DNA of 64,000 nucleotides from positions 744,001 to 808,000 of the forward strand of contig OY760098.2 in assembly GCA_963663065.2 (NCBI GenBank). Direction: 5' to 3'. This document shows, piece after piece, positions 8,794-17,287 of this stretch. The DNA is from UBA6055 sp963663065 (GTDB lineage Bacteria > Chloroflexota > Anaerolineae > Aggregatilineales > Phototrophicaceae). Numbering within the stretch: position 1 is the stretch's first letter; each line of letters begins with the position of its first letter. Made by a program: the position numbers and the translations under genes. The notes under the pieces are model-generated. The model searched no databases. It worked only from the letters and a program-made list of their open reading frames with translations, and was not told the DNA's origin.

Positions 8794-9108
8794 GTGCCGA
8801 CAAGACGCAACCACAGCCCCGAAACCAAAGCCAGAATCGTGCTGGAGATTATCAGCGGCCAGAAATCCATCGCCGAAGCCAGCCGCGAATATCAGATCAA
8901 GGACAGCCTGCTCTATCGCTGGAAGGACGAGTTTATCCGCGCCGGCACAGGCGCCTTCGAGCGGGGCCAGCCGGCCCGGCAGAAGCGCGAGGCAGACAAG
9001 ACCGCCGAGCTGCAGCGCCTGGTCGGGAAGCTCACGATGCAACTGGAAATCGCAAAAAAAGCCTCGCATTATGTCAAGTCCCTGCCGCTAGAAAGCGAGC
9101 CGCTGTGA
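8794..9108 (+). CDS. IS3-family transposase OrfA
   Basis: A 104-residue protein with an N-terminal helix-turn-helix (ETKARIVLEI to IKDSLLYRWKDEF) that binds the element's ends, and a C-terminal leucine-zipper-like helix. The GTG at 8794 has AGGAG 8 nt upstream; a longer in-frame TTG start lacks a ribosome-binding site. The gene ends in TGA overlapping the GTG of orfB. An A7 run near its 3' end allows a -1 shift into orfB to give the OrfAB transposase. Confidence 0.88.
   Translation: MPTRRNHSPETKARIVLEIISGQKSIAEASREYQIKDSLLYRWKDEFIRAGTGAFERGQPARQKREADKTAELQRLVGKLTMQLEIAKKASHYVKSLPLESEPL
9054..9060 (+). other. Candidate -1 programmed frameshift site (A AAA AAA G)
   Basis: Seven adenines followed by G lie in the orfA frame as GCA AAA AAA GCC. 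After a -1 slip the orfB frame is open from here through 9105 without a stop. IS3-family elements typically make OrfAB by slippage at such A-runs. Confidence 0.65.
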
Positions 9109-9938
9109 AGGCGCTGAGCAAGGTGTATCCCGTGAAGGCGTGCTGCGAGTTGCTTGGCTTGCCGCGCAGCAGCTACTATCGCCCGGCGCGTCCGCCCAAG
9201 CCCGCCGATGACAGCCTGCGCCGCGCCATCAAGGACATCGCCGGCCAGCATCCGCGCTATGGCAGCCGGCGGATCACGGCGCAACTGGCGCTTCCGCCGT
9301 ACGAACTGCGCATCGGCCGCAACCGTGTGCGGCGGCTGATGGCGGAGATGAACCTGCTGGTCAAGGTCAAGCGCAGCCGCAGCACGACCAACAGCAAGCA
9401 TGGCTATCGGCGCTACCCGAACCTGGTCAAGGGCAGGAAAGCCACCCGCCCAGAAGAGATTTGGGTGTCGGACATCACCTACATCCGCTTGCGCTCGGAC
9501 GATGTCCACCTCGCCATCGTCATGGATGTTTTCACCCGGGCAATTCGCGGCTGGCAATTGAGTTGGTCGCAAAGTCAGACCCTGACGCTTGGCGCGCTGC
9601 AAAGGGCAATGGATAGGCACGGCGCGCCGGCAATCCACCATTCGGACCAGGGCACGCAATACGCCTGCAAAGCCTATGTGGCAGCCCTGGAAAGCGCGGG
9701 GACAAAAATCAGCATGGCGGCGGTGGGTAAGCCAAGCGACAATGGACACGCCGAACGGGTGATTCGCACCATCAAGGAGGAGGAAGTGTACCTGAGCGAG
9801 TACCAGTCGCTGGCAGAGGCGCGCGCGGAAATCGGACACTTCATCGACCAAGTCTATCGGCACAAGCGGATACACAGTGCCTTGGACTACCAGACGCCGG
9901 CCCAATTCGAGGCGGAGTGGCGGCAACGCTCTCCCTAA
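9105..9938 (+). CDS. IS3-family transposase OrfB (DDE integrase core)
   Basis: A 277-residue protein with an HTH-like N-terminus (CCELLGLPRSSYYR) and an rve-type catalytic core. The triad is D123 (WVSDITYI), D181 (HHSDQGTQY) and E217 (NGHAERVI), with exactly 35 residues between the second D and E, as in functional D,D(35)E transposases. The start shown is the GTG overlapping the orfA stop (GTGA); in vivo it is probably made mostly as an OrfAB fusion. No inactivating mutation is visible. Confidence 0.92.
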   Translation: MKALSKVYPVKACCELLGLPRSSYYRPARPPKPADDSLRRAIKDIAGQHPRYGSRRITAQLALPPYELRIGRNRVRRLMAEMNLLVKVKRSRSTTNSKHGYRRYPNLVKGRKATRPEEIWVSDITYIRLRSDDVHLAIVMDVFTRAIRGWQLSWSQSQTLTLGALQRAMDRHGAPAIHHSDQGTQYACKAYVAALESAGTKISMAAVGKPSDNGHAERVIRTIKEEEVYLSEYQSLAEARAEIGHFIDQVYRHKRIHSALDYQTPAQFEAEWRQRSP

Positions 9939-10000
9939 GAACCGGAGATTATGTGTCCAGTTTTCCAGAGCCATAACAGGGGAACAGGCAGGCAAATCAC

Positions 10001-10960
10001 ATGGCCGCGCAGCAAGCCAAAACCAGCCGCCGAAACGCCATGCGCTCGCACCTGGGCGCTTATGGCTTTATGGCGCCAGCCGGCTTGCTCGTCCTCGTTT
10101 TCTTCTTGATCCCGGTCGCCATCATTCTCTATCTGAGCGTCACCAACCTGGCCAGTTCCAACTTCACTTCGGATCTGGCCGCCATGGAATTCATCGGCTT
10201 GCGGAATTATGAGACCCTGCTTAACGATCAGTTCGCCCGCAAAATCTTCTTCAACACGATCTTTTATGTGCTGGTCACGCTGTCGATCTTCAATGTCACG
10301 CTGGCGCTTATCGTCTCCCTGCTCACTACGCATATCGACCGCGGCGCCGGCTTCGTCTTCCGCGCTTTGTGGATCTTGCCGCGCATCACCTCCCCAGTCG
10401 TCTATATTTTGATTTGGAAGCGCATGATGGCGGAAGCGCCCTTCGGCATCCTCAATCAATTCAACGACTGGCTGGGGCAGCCGACCTACAATTACATCGC
10501 CACCAATCCCTGGGTCTTCGTGGTGGTCGTCAACGGCTTCATTGGCTTGTCCTTCGGCATGATCATCTTCACCTCCGCCATAGAATCGATTCCCAAAGAC
10601 CTGCTGAACGCCTCGCTTGTCGATGGCTCTTCCAAGCTGCAGCGCATCCGCTATGTCATCCTGCCCTTGATCCGCTGGCCCCTGCTCTTCGTCTTCACCT
10701 ACCAGACCCTGTCTTTGCTGACCTCGTTCGTGGAGATCCAACTGCTGACCGATGGCGGGCCCGGCCTCTATCGCACCGAAGTCTGGTCCTTGACAGCCTA
10801 TCACCGCGCTCTATCCAATTATTTTGGCAACGCCCAATGGGGTTATGGCTCGGCGTTTGCCGTTCTGCTGGTCTTGATTGGCGTTGTGCTCGCCGTGATA
10901 TACATGCGTGTTTTCCGCTTTGACGAGTTAGTGGCTGAGCCTCGGGTGGAGACGCTATGA
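10001..10960 (+). CDS. Sugar ABC transporter permease, MalF/UgpA type
   Basis: A 319-residue inner-membrane permease with six hydrophobic segments (first near 27-47) and a typical EAA-type cytoplasmic loop around IPKDLLNASLVDGSSKLQRI that docks the ATPase. It pairs with the permease at 10957-12534, whose ATG overlaps its stop codon (ATGA). Its former upstream leader was cut by the IS3 element: only 27 bp separate the IS right end from this ATG, so expression may now depend on read-through or on an IS-derived promoter. Confidence 0.9.
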   Translation: MAAQQAKTSRRNAMRSHLGAYGFMAPAGLLVLVFFLIPVAIILYLSVTNLASSNFTSDLAAMEFIGLRNYETLLNDQFARKIFFNTIFYVLVTLSIFNVTLALIVSLLTTHIDRGAGFVFRALWILPRITSPVVYILIWKRMMAEAPFGILNQFNDWLGQPTYNYIATNPWVFVVVVNGFIGLSFGMIIFTSAIESIPKDLLNASLVDGSSKLQRIRYVILPLIRWPLLFVFTYQTLSLLTSFVEIQLLTDGGPGLYRTEVWSLTAYHRALSNYFGNAQWGYGSAFAVLLVLIGVVLAVIYMRVFRFDELVAEPRVETL

Positions 10961-12534
10961 ATGCCCGCGCCGAACTCTTTGACAAGGGCAAAACCAAGAC
11001 GGACGAGGCGCCGGCCACGGTTCAGCAAGACCTGATAGAAGCCTTGCGCCTGGGTCTCATTAGCATTGTCGCGCTCTTGATCGCCGCTTTCCTGCTCACC
11101 GGCGTCATTGGACCGCTCTTCGCACTGGGCAGCGTCGAAGAGACTGTGACGGACGTGCTCGGCAGGCTGGCGCTGCTGGCGCTGCCCTTTGTGGCTTATA
11201 TCGCCGCAGCCAGCGTCGCCCGAGCCTACACCTGGTCGGATACGCCGCGGGCGCTTGGGCTGGCATGGGCGAGCGCGCTGCTGCTCTTCGCGTTGATTTC
11301 GGCGGGCCAATACGCCTTTGATTATGGAGTATTCGCTCCGCAGCCTGCCTTGCAGATGACGCTCAGCCAAACTGACGACGGCTTGCGCATAGACGCGCTT
11401 GTTCCCGGCGGCGCGGCTGAGTCGGCTGGGATGCAGGCCGGCGATGTCATCACCGCCATCCGCCGCGACAGGGTGGACATGGCGGCATTCAACCTGCGCC
11501 TGAGCCAGGCCGAAGCCGATGCCCCCTTGCGTCTGCGCTTCCTGCGCGATGGCGAAGAACTGCAGCAGACCGTCCGCGTCGTCATCGTCTCGGACAAGCA
11601 GCTTTCCGCCCTCCTGCCCGGCTTTGTCATGGCCTTGGTTTTCACGACTGTCATCGTATTCCTGCCCGGTCACTGGGCGCCATATATCGCGCTGGTTGGT
11701 TTGCTGGCGCCGCTGCTTGTCGGCTATTTCTGGGTGATCATCGCCACCTTCTCTTTCCGCACGGAAGGCTTGATCCCGCTGGATGGCCAGGACAACTTCG
11801 GCGGCCTCACCCTGAAGAACTGGGAATCGATCTTCGTCGGCAACATCGCCGGCTTGGAGTTCAATATCACGCCCATTCTGATGACCTCGCTGGCCATCGC
11901 GGTGATCATGACCTTTGTGGTGCTGCTGGTCTCGTCCATGGCCGGCTATGCCCTTTCGCGCATGAACTTCCCCGGGCGGCGTTTCTTCTTGTCCTTTACG
12001 CTGATCCTGCATGGCTTCCCCGCCATAACGCTGCTGATCCCGATATTCATTGTCCTGCTGCGGCTGGGCAATATCCCGATAATTGGCGACTTGATCGGCT
12101 TCAACACCGCCGGCGGCATAGCCATGGTCATGGTGGCTTTTCAACTGCCGCTGGGCATCTGGCTGATGAAGGGTTTCTTCGACAATATCCCCTGGGACAT
12201 GGAACGTTCCGCCATGATAGACGGCGCGTCTCGCTGGCGGACCTATTGGGAGATTCTGCTGCCGCAGATCCGCCCGGGCTTGCTGGCTTTGGGCATCTTC
12301 GCTTTCATCGGCGGCTGGAACGCCTATATCATCCCGGCTACCTATTCGATTGGCTCGGGGGTCAGCAACCTGCCGGTCTTCCTCAACGAATTAATCGACG
12401 AGACGGCGCCGGTCGATTGGAATCAGGTAGCGGCTGTCGGCTTGTTTCAGCTGATACCCATTTTTGTTTTCTTCATCTTCGCGCAGGAATACCTGCTGAA
12501 TATCTATGCCGGCGGCAGCAAAGGCAGTTCCTAG
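10957..12534 (+). CDS. Sugar ABC transporter permease, MalG/UgpE type, with an N-terminal membrane module containing a PDZ domain
   Basis: At 525 residues this is almost twice the usual 275-300. Residues 245-525 are an ordinary MalG-like permease: six membrane segments and an EAA loop (IPWDMERSAMIDGASRW, 411-427). In front of it are three hydrophobic segments (31-53, 70-87, 100-120), then a soluble PDZ-like domain at about 130-210, recognisable by GLRIDALVPGGAAESAGMQ, the AGDVITAI strand and a LRLRFLRDGEE strand, then another membrane segment (218-237). Counting segments with the N-terminus inside puts the PDZ domain on the outer face. It overlaps the upstream permease by 4 nt and precedes the ATPase gene. 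Confidence 0.88.
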   Translation: MNARAELFDKGKTKTDEAPATVQQDLIEALRLGLISIVALLIAAFLLTGVIGPLFALGSVEETVTDVLGRLALLALPFVAYIAAASVARAYTWSDTPRALGLAWASALLLFALISAGQYAFDYGVFAPQPALQMTLSQTDDGLRIDALVPGGAAESAGMQAGDVITAIRRDRVDMAAFNLRLSQAEADAPLRLRFLRDGEELQQTVRVVIVSDKQLSALLPGFVMALVFTTVIVFLPGHWAPYIALVGLLAPLLVGYFWVIIATFSFRTEGLIPLDGQDNFGGLTLKNWESIFVGNIAGLEFNITPILMTSLAIAVIMTFVVLLVSSMAGYALSRMNFPGRRFFLSFTLILHGFPAITLLIPIFIVLLRLGNIPIIGDLIGFNTAGGIAMVMVAFQLPLGIWLMKGFFDNIPWDMERSAMIDGASRWRTYWEILLPQIRPGLLALGIFAFIGGWNAYIIPATYSIGSGVSNLPVFLNELIDETAPVDWNQVAAVGLFQLIPIFVFFIFAQEYLLNIYAGGSKGSS

Positions 12535-12553
12535 GGCAGGAAAGACGGACGCC

Positions 12554-13636
12554 ATGAAAGTCACCATCGACAGTCTTACCAAGAAGTTCGGCGATGTCAT
12601 CGGCGTGGATGACCTGACGCTGCATATCGACGATGGCGAGTTTGTGGCTTTCCTCGGTCCCTCCGGCTGCGGGAAAACCACCACGCTGCTGACTTTGGCG
12701 GGCATCTACAAGCCGACGGCGGGCGAGATCCGCTTTGGCGAGCGCATCGTCAACACCGTGCAGCCCAAAGACCGCAACATCGGCATGGTCTTCCAAAGTT
12801 ACGCGCTCTACCCGCACATGACCGTCTTCCAGAATATCGCCTACCCGCTGAAACTGAAAAAGGTCGCCAAGAAAGATCAGCGCGACCGCGTGCAGCAAGT
12901 CGCGGATGTCATGGGCATCGGCAACCTGCTGGACCGCCGGCCCGGGCAGCTCTCCGGCGGGCAGCAGCAGCGCGTCGCCCTGGGCCGCGCCTTGGTGAAA
13001 GAGCCGGATATCCTGCTTTTCGACGAACCCCTGTCCAACCTGGACGCGCGCCTTAGGCTGACGATGCGCGGCGAGATCAAGCATTTGCAGAAGGATTTGG
13101 GCATAACCTCGATCTATGTCACGCATGACCAGGTCGAAGCGATGACCATGGCCGACCGCATCGCCGTGATGAACGGGGGCCGCCTGCAGGCATTTGACGC
13201 GCCCGATGAGCTCTACAGCCGCCCGAAGACGCGCTTCGTGGCTGGTTTTGTGGGCAACCCGCCGATGAACTTCGTCTCAGTGGAAGTCTCGCGCGAGAAT
13301 GGCAGCTATATCGCCGAGGCGGATGCGCTGCGGCTGACCGTCGACGCCCGGCGTGGCGAAGCGCCTGCCAGCCATAACGGCGCGGTTGTGATGGGCATAC
13401 GCCCGGAAGACCTGCATATCAGCGAGGATGGCGAGATCGCCGGCGAGATCTTTGTCGTGGAGCCGCTGGGGCGCGAAGACCTGATTGACGTCCGCGTCGG
13501 GCGGCACAGCTTCTTGCTGCTGGCGGGCACGGAAACGGCGCGGCGGGCTGGCGAACGGGTCAAGCTCAAGTTTGATATGGACAAGGCGCAATTCTTCGAT
13601 CCGCAGACAGAGCAATCGCTCCTGTGGCGGCAATAG
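12554..13636 (+). CDS. Sugar ABC transporter ATP-binding protein (MalK/UgpC/MsmX type)
   Basis: A 360-residue ATPase: Walker A GPSGCGKT (35-42), Q-loop Q81, signature LSGGQ (133-137), Walker B LLFDEP (154-159), switch H191, and a C-terminal regulatory OB-like domain (about 235-360) as in MalK and UgpC. The ATG at 12554 follows AGGAAAG; an earlier in-frame ATG lies within the upstream gene and is unlikely. It is the only importer ATPase of this kind in the window, although three permease pairs are present, so it may energise several importers as MsmX does in Bacillus. Confidence 0.92.
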   Translation: MKVTIDSLTKKFGDVIGVDDLTLHIDDGEFVAFLGPSGCGKTTTLLTLAGIYKPTAGEIRFGERIVNTVQPKDRNIGMVFQSYALYPHMTVFQNIAYPLKLKKVAKKDQRDRVQQVADVMGIGNLLDRRPGQLSGGQQQRVALGRALVKEPDILLFDEPLSNLDARLRLTMRGEIKHLQKDLGITSIYVTHDQVEAMTMADRIAVMNGGRLQAFDAPDELYSRPKTRFVAGFVGNPPMNFVSVEVSRENGSYIAEADALRLTVDARRGEAPASHNGAVVMGIRPEDLHISEDGEIAGEIFVVEPLGREDLIDVRVGRHSFLLLAGTETARRAGERVKLKFDMDKAQFFDPQTEQSLLWRQ

Positions 13637-13646
13637 GCGCAGGCTA

Positions 13647-15092
13647 ATGCAGCCGCTGGAATTGGCGGGGCTTGACCGCGACAGCGACTCGGAATGCGAT
13701 CATGCGCTTGCCCGGCTGCACGCGCCCATTCTCCGCTTCGACGCCAGAGAACCCTTCCTGCCGGCCGCCGTCGGCTACAGCGTCTTCCGGGCTGGGGCGG
13801 CATCGCCTTCTTTCCCGCGCGATCTGCATTTGGGCGAAGGCGTCGCCGCGCTCATCGAATACGCGATATGGTGGGATTGGGATATCCAGCATCTTTATGA
13901 ACTTGAGCATGTTTGGGTCGCTGTCAATAGCTGCGGCGCAATCGTGAATATCGAAGCCAGTTGGCATGGCAAGTTCCATGTCATGCGCGACGAAGCCGGT
14001 CACCCGCCTTTGCAAGCCGGACGTCCGCTGCTGTTTTCGGAGCCGGGCAAACATGCTTTCGCGCCGTCGCCTGCCTGGCTGCTCCAGCGCCGAGCCAAGA
14101 CCACAGCCGCTTGCGGTCGCCACGCTGGCCGCATGGGCCTGCATGTTACGCCGCTTTTCGCCGGCGTGATCAAGCAGCGCAAGCCCCTGGAAAACCGCCT
14201 GGTTCACACTTGGCTGGAGCGCAGACAATTCCTGCCCAGCTTCGAATTCTCACTGGAATATGACCTGCGGGAGAGCGCCTTCACGCCCTGGCATAAGCTC
14301 CGCGATTGGATTCCCCGGCGCGTTGCCTGGTGGGTGGAGCGGCTGCGCGAAACTATCCCGCCCGGGGAACGGCGTATCTTGCGCATCGCCCATCGCGGCG
14401 CTTCCGCTCATGCCCAGGAAAATTCCGCTGATGCCCTGCGAGAAGCCGCGCGGCTTGGCGCGGACATGGCTGAGATCGATATCCGCATTACCGCCGATAA
14501 CCAGCCAGTCGTCGCGCATGACAGCAGCTTGAAGCGCGTCTACGGCTTGGATGGCGCTGTGTCGGATTATGACTGGGCGAGCTTGCGCGCTATGACCGAG
14601 CATTCGGGGCGCCTGCTAAGCTTCGACGAGGCGCTGGTTCTTTGCAAAGGGCTTGGATTGGGCATGTACCTGGATATCAAGCAAATCAACGGGGCCGCGG
14701 CGCGTTCCATGCTGCGCTCCATCCGCGAGCGCCATTACCTGGCGAACGTCATTTTTGGCGCTTTTCGCCCGGATGTCCTGGCGGATATCAAGTCGGCGCT
14801 GCCCGCCGCCCAAACTTCCATACTCTTCAGCGCCGTCAAGCTCGACCCGGTCAAGCTGGCGGGTTCGATCGGGGCGGATTATGTGCACCCATGCTGGGAG
14901 AACCGCGCAGAGCAGCCGCACCGCCTGCTGACGCCCGAATGGATTGCCGCCGTCCGCGCCGCAAACTTGGGCATCGTCTGCTGGCATGAAGAACGGCCCG
15001 CCGAGATCGCCGCTTTGAAAGCCTTGGACATAGACGCCATCTGTTCCGATATGCCCGAATTGCTGAAATCCGTCGCCCCTCTCGCGAGTTGA
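13647..15092 (+). CDS. Glycerophosphodiester phosphodiesterase with an uncharacterised N-terminal domain
   Basis: This 481-residue protein joins two parts. Residues 245-481 are a GDPD TIM barrel with H249-R250-G251, E276, D278 and H291 (VVAHDSSLKRV), the metal and acid-base residues of glycerophosphodiesterases. Residues 1-235 are a domain I do not recognise, rich in Trp/Tyr (EYAIWWDWDIQHLYELEHVW) with conserved-looking histidines. No signal peptide is seen, so it should act in the cytoplasm on imported glycerophosphodiesters, giving glycerol-3-phosphate and an alcohol. It begins 10 nt after the ATPase stop codon, a Ugp-like arrangement. Confidence 0.85.
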   Translation: MQPLELAGLDRDSDSECDHALARLHAPILRFDAREPFLPAAVGYSVFRAGAASPSFPRDLHLGEGVAALIEYAIWWDWDIQHLYELEHVWVAVNSCGAIVNIEASWHGKFHVMRDEAGHPPLQAGRPLLFSEPGKHAFAPSPAWLLQRRAKTTAACGRHAGRMGLHVTPLFAGVIKQRKPLENRLVHTWLERRQFLPSFEFSLEYDLRESAFTPWHKLRDWIPRRVAWWVERLRETIPPGERRILRIAHRGASAHAQENSADALREAARLGADMAEIDIRITADNQPVVAHDSSLKRVYGLDGAVSDYDWASLRAMTEHSGRLLSFDEALVLCKGLGLGMYLDIKQINGAAARSMLRSIRERHYLANVIFGAFRPDVLADIKSALPAAQTSILFSAVKLDPVKLAGSIGADYVHPCWENRAEQPHRLLTPEWIAAVRAANLGIVCWHEERPAEIAALKALDIDAICSDMPELLKSVAPLAS

Positions 15093-15095
15093 CCG

Positions 15096-16220
15096 ATGCC
15101 AGAAGCCAGCCTCTTCCCCACCAGCGTAATCGGCAGCCTGCCCCGCCCAAAATGGGTGATTGACTTGCTGCTGCGGCATCAGCAGGGCGCGCTCGACGAT
15201 GCCAGGCTGGAAGCGGCTATGGACAAAGCGATTGCCTTTGCCATCGGCCTGCAGGAAGCGGCCGGGCTGGACATCCTCTCGGATGGCGAATGGCGGCGCA
15301 TAGGCTACTTCGAAATCTTCGCCCAGATGGTGGGTGGCTTTCGGCAAGCGGAATATCGCAGTCAAGCCCTGAAGCCCGAGGTCCTGCCCGATGCGGGCTT
15401 GGCAGCCCCGCAGCAATGGACGTTGAAAGAATTCCGCCAGGCGCTAGTCGTCGAGGAGATGCAATACTCGCGAGCCATCGCCGCCAGCGGAGCCGCCTAC
15501 CTGCGCAAAAGCAGCGACCGGCGCGTCAAGGTCGCCTTGCCATCGCCCCACATGATCGGCGGACGTCTATGGCATCCTGAGCATTCCCGCGGCGCTTATG
15601 CCACGCGGCGCGATTTCATCGAAGCCGTCATCCCCATCTTGCGGGCGGAAACGCTGGCATTGCGCGAAGCCGGCGTCGATATCGTCCAGTTTGACGACCC
15701 CTGGCTGTGTTTTTTCGTCGACCCCGCCCACCGCGCGCGCTTTGAAGACCCCGATGCCGAAGTCGCCCGGGCCATCGACGATCTCAATCGGGTGGTCGCC
15801 GGCATCGATGGCATCAAGACGGCTCTCCATGTTTGCCGCGGCAACCGCGCCCGCACGATCTATGCCAATGGAGATTATGAGCCGATCATGCCCTGGCTGC
15901 TCCAGGCGGATGTGGACCAACTGGCTATGGAGTTTGCGGTGACGGAGGCTGGCGACGCAAGCATCTTCGGGCAATTCCCCACGGACAAGGAGATCGGCTT
16001 GGGCGTGGTGGATGTCCGCGGCGAAGTCATCGATCAGCCAGAAATCATCGTGGCCCGCGTGGAGAGGGCGCTGGAGTATTTGCAGCCGCGGCAAATCACG
16101 TTGAACCCCGATTGCGGCTTCGCCCCCACCAGCACCAACCCCATCTCGCTCGAAGAAGCCTATCAAAAGCTGAAAGCCATGACCGAGGCGGCGCGGATCT
16201 TGCGCGAGCGCTACGCCTGA
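15096..16220 (+). CDS. Cobalamin-independent methionine synthase (MetE C-terminal domain) family protein
   Basis: A 374-residue single-barrel protein of the MetE C-terminal/UROD-like family. The zinc-thiolate ligands are visible: H245 and C247 (ALHVCRGN), a glutamate in the MEF strand near 279, and C340 (LNPDCGF). Stand-alone proteins of this size transfer methyl groups from various donors or are uncharacterised, unlike full-length MetE of about 750 residues, so true methionine synthesis is not certain. It starts 3 nt after the GDPD gene and is the last gene of the operon; its 3' end overlaps the convergent oxidoreductase gene by 10 nt. Confidence 0.85.
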   Translation: MPEASLFPTSVIGSLPRPKWVIDLLLRHQQGALDDARLEAAMDKAIAFAIGLQEAAGLDILSDGEWRRIGYFEIFAQMVGGFRQAEYRSQALKPEVLPDAGLAAPQQWTLKEFRQALVVEEMQYSRAIAASGAAYLRKSSDRRVKVALPSPHMIGGRLWHPEHSRGAYATRRDFIEAVIPILRAETLALREAGVDIVQFDDPWLCFFVDPAHRARFEDPDAEVARAIDDLNRVVAGIDGIKTALHVCRGNRARTIYANGDYEPIMPWLLQADVDQLAMEFAVTEAGDASIFGQFPTDKEIGLGVVDVRGEVIDQPEIIVARVERALEYLQPRQITLNPDCGFAPTSTNPISLEEAYQKLKAMTEAARILRERYA

Positions 16221-17239
16221 CCAGCGGGCATCGCAGTCAAATCCACCGCCATGGCTTCGGCGCGCAGAGCCAGCTCTGAAGCCAGGAAACAGCGCGCCTG
16301 GGGAATCGCCGTATCCGTCCGATTGCGAATATCGTCGATGAGCCGCCTGCCATACACAATCTCGGTATCGCCGCAATCGACATAGCGCGCGCCCTCGCCA
16401 TTGACCAGGAAGAGGTGACTCTCGCCGGCCCGCCCCGCCACATCAATATTCTTGCGCAGCTCGATAGTGCCCTCCGTCCCCAGCAGGAAAAGGCGCACAT
16501 CCCCCCAGACCGGCAAGCCACGCGGCGTCAGCCAATCCACGCGGATATGCCCGACGGCATGGGGAGCGCGCAGGCTCACATCGCCCATGTCATGCATCTT
16601 CGGGTACTGGCGGAACTTGAAGTTGCCCACGCTCGCCGAAACGACTTCCGCGCTTTGGCTGCCGGTGAAAAAGAGGAATTGCTCAATCTGATGGCTGGCC
16701 AGGTCATTGATGATGCCGCCGAAGTAGCGCCGCTCGAATGTCCAGGCCGGGCGCGGATACTCGCCGAACAAGCGATGCGGTCCGAAGCCGCTGGTCTGGA
16801 TGACCTGCCCGATGGCGCCCGCTTGCGCCAGTTCGCCCGCTTTGATCGTCGACTTCTGCGTGAGATGCTCGCTGAAACAGATGGAATAGATGCGGCCCGT
16901 CTCGGCTTGTACGCGCCGGGCTTCCGCCAGCTGCTCAAGGTCCGTGAAAGCCGGCTTGTCGGACATATAATCCTTGCCATGCCGCATGACGCGAAGGCCC
17001 AGGGGCGCCCGTTCATTGGGCACGGCCGCGCTTACCACCAGGTCAATGCTCGCGTCTTCCAAGATCTGCTCGATTGATTCCGCTCGGCGGGCTTGCGGGA
17101 ATGCGCATTGAAAACGAGCCACCCGCGCCTCATCGACATCGTGGAACGAGACCAGCTCCGCCCCCGCATCCAGCATCACCTGGACCTGTCCAGTGATATG
17201 CGCGTGCTCAAAACCGATGGCGGCGAATCGTATCGTCAT
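16211..17239 (-). CDS. Gfo/Idh/MocA family oxidoreductase
   Basis: A 342-residue sugar oxidoreductase with an N-terminal Rossmann fold and a C-terminal alpha/beta sheet domain. The glycine loop is degenerate (AAIGFEHAHI instead of GxGxxG). The conserved lysine motif appears as SDKP rather than EKP, and the later catalytic-site histidine is in NDLASHQIE. The start has GAGGAG 11 nt upstream. It is divergent from the second ABC importer operon and shares a 170-bp promoter region with it, so it may process the imported sugar. Cofactor use should be tested given the unusual loop. Confidence 0.85.
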   Translation of the reverse strand: MTIRFAAIGFEHAHITGQVQVMLDAGAELVSFHDVDEARVARFQCAFPQARRAESIEQILEDASIDLVVSAAVPNERAPLGLRVMRHGKDYMSDKPAFTDLEQLAEARRVQAETGRIYSICFSEHLTQKSTIKAGELAQAGAIGQVIQTSGFGPHRLFGEYPRPAWTFERRYFGGIINDLASHQIEQFLFFTGSQSAEVVSASVGNFKFRQYPKMHDMGDVSLRAPHAVGHIRVDWLTPRGLPVWGDVRLFLLGTEGTIELRKNIDVAGRAGESHLFLVNGEGARYVDCGDTEIVYGRRLIDDIRNRTDTAIPQARCFLASELALRAEAMAVDLTAMPAGQA

Positions 17240-17287
17240 GGGCTTGCCCGCTCCTCGCTTGTTGGCGTCGCTTTGGCGCTATCAAAC

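Larger units (their letters stand above)
8728..9973 (+). mobile_element. Intact IS3-family insertion sequence with 3-bp target duplication
   Basis: The element is 1246 bp. Its ends begin TGGCTC and finish GAGCCA, with imperfect terminal inverted repeats sharing TGGCTC, AA and CTGGACAC. The trinucleotide TAA occurs immediately outside both ends (8725-8727 and 9974-9976), the 3-bp duplication expected of IS3 transposition. Inside are two overlapping frames, OrfA (helix-turn-helix) and OrfB (DDE integrase core), and an A-run frameshift site. It sits between the binding protein and the first permease of an ABC operon, downstream of a GC-rich hairpin. Confidence 0.93.
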
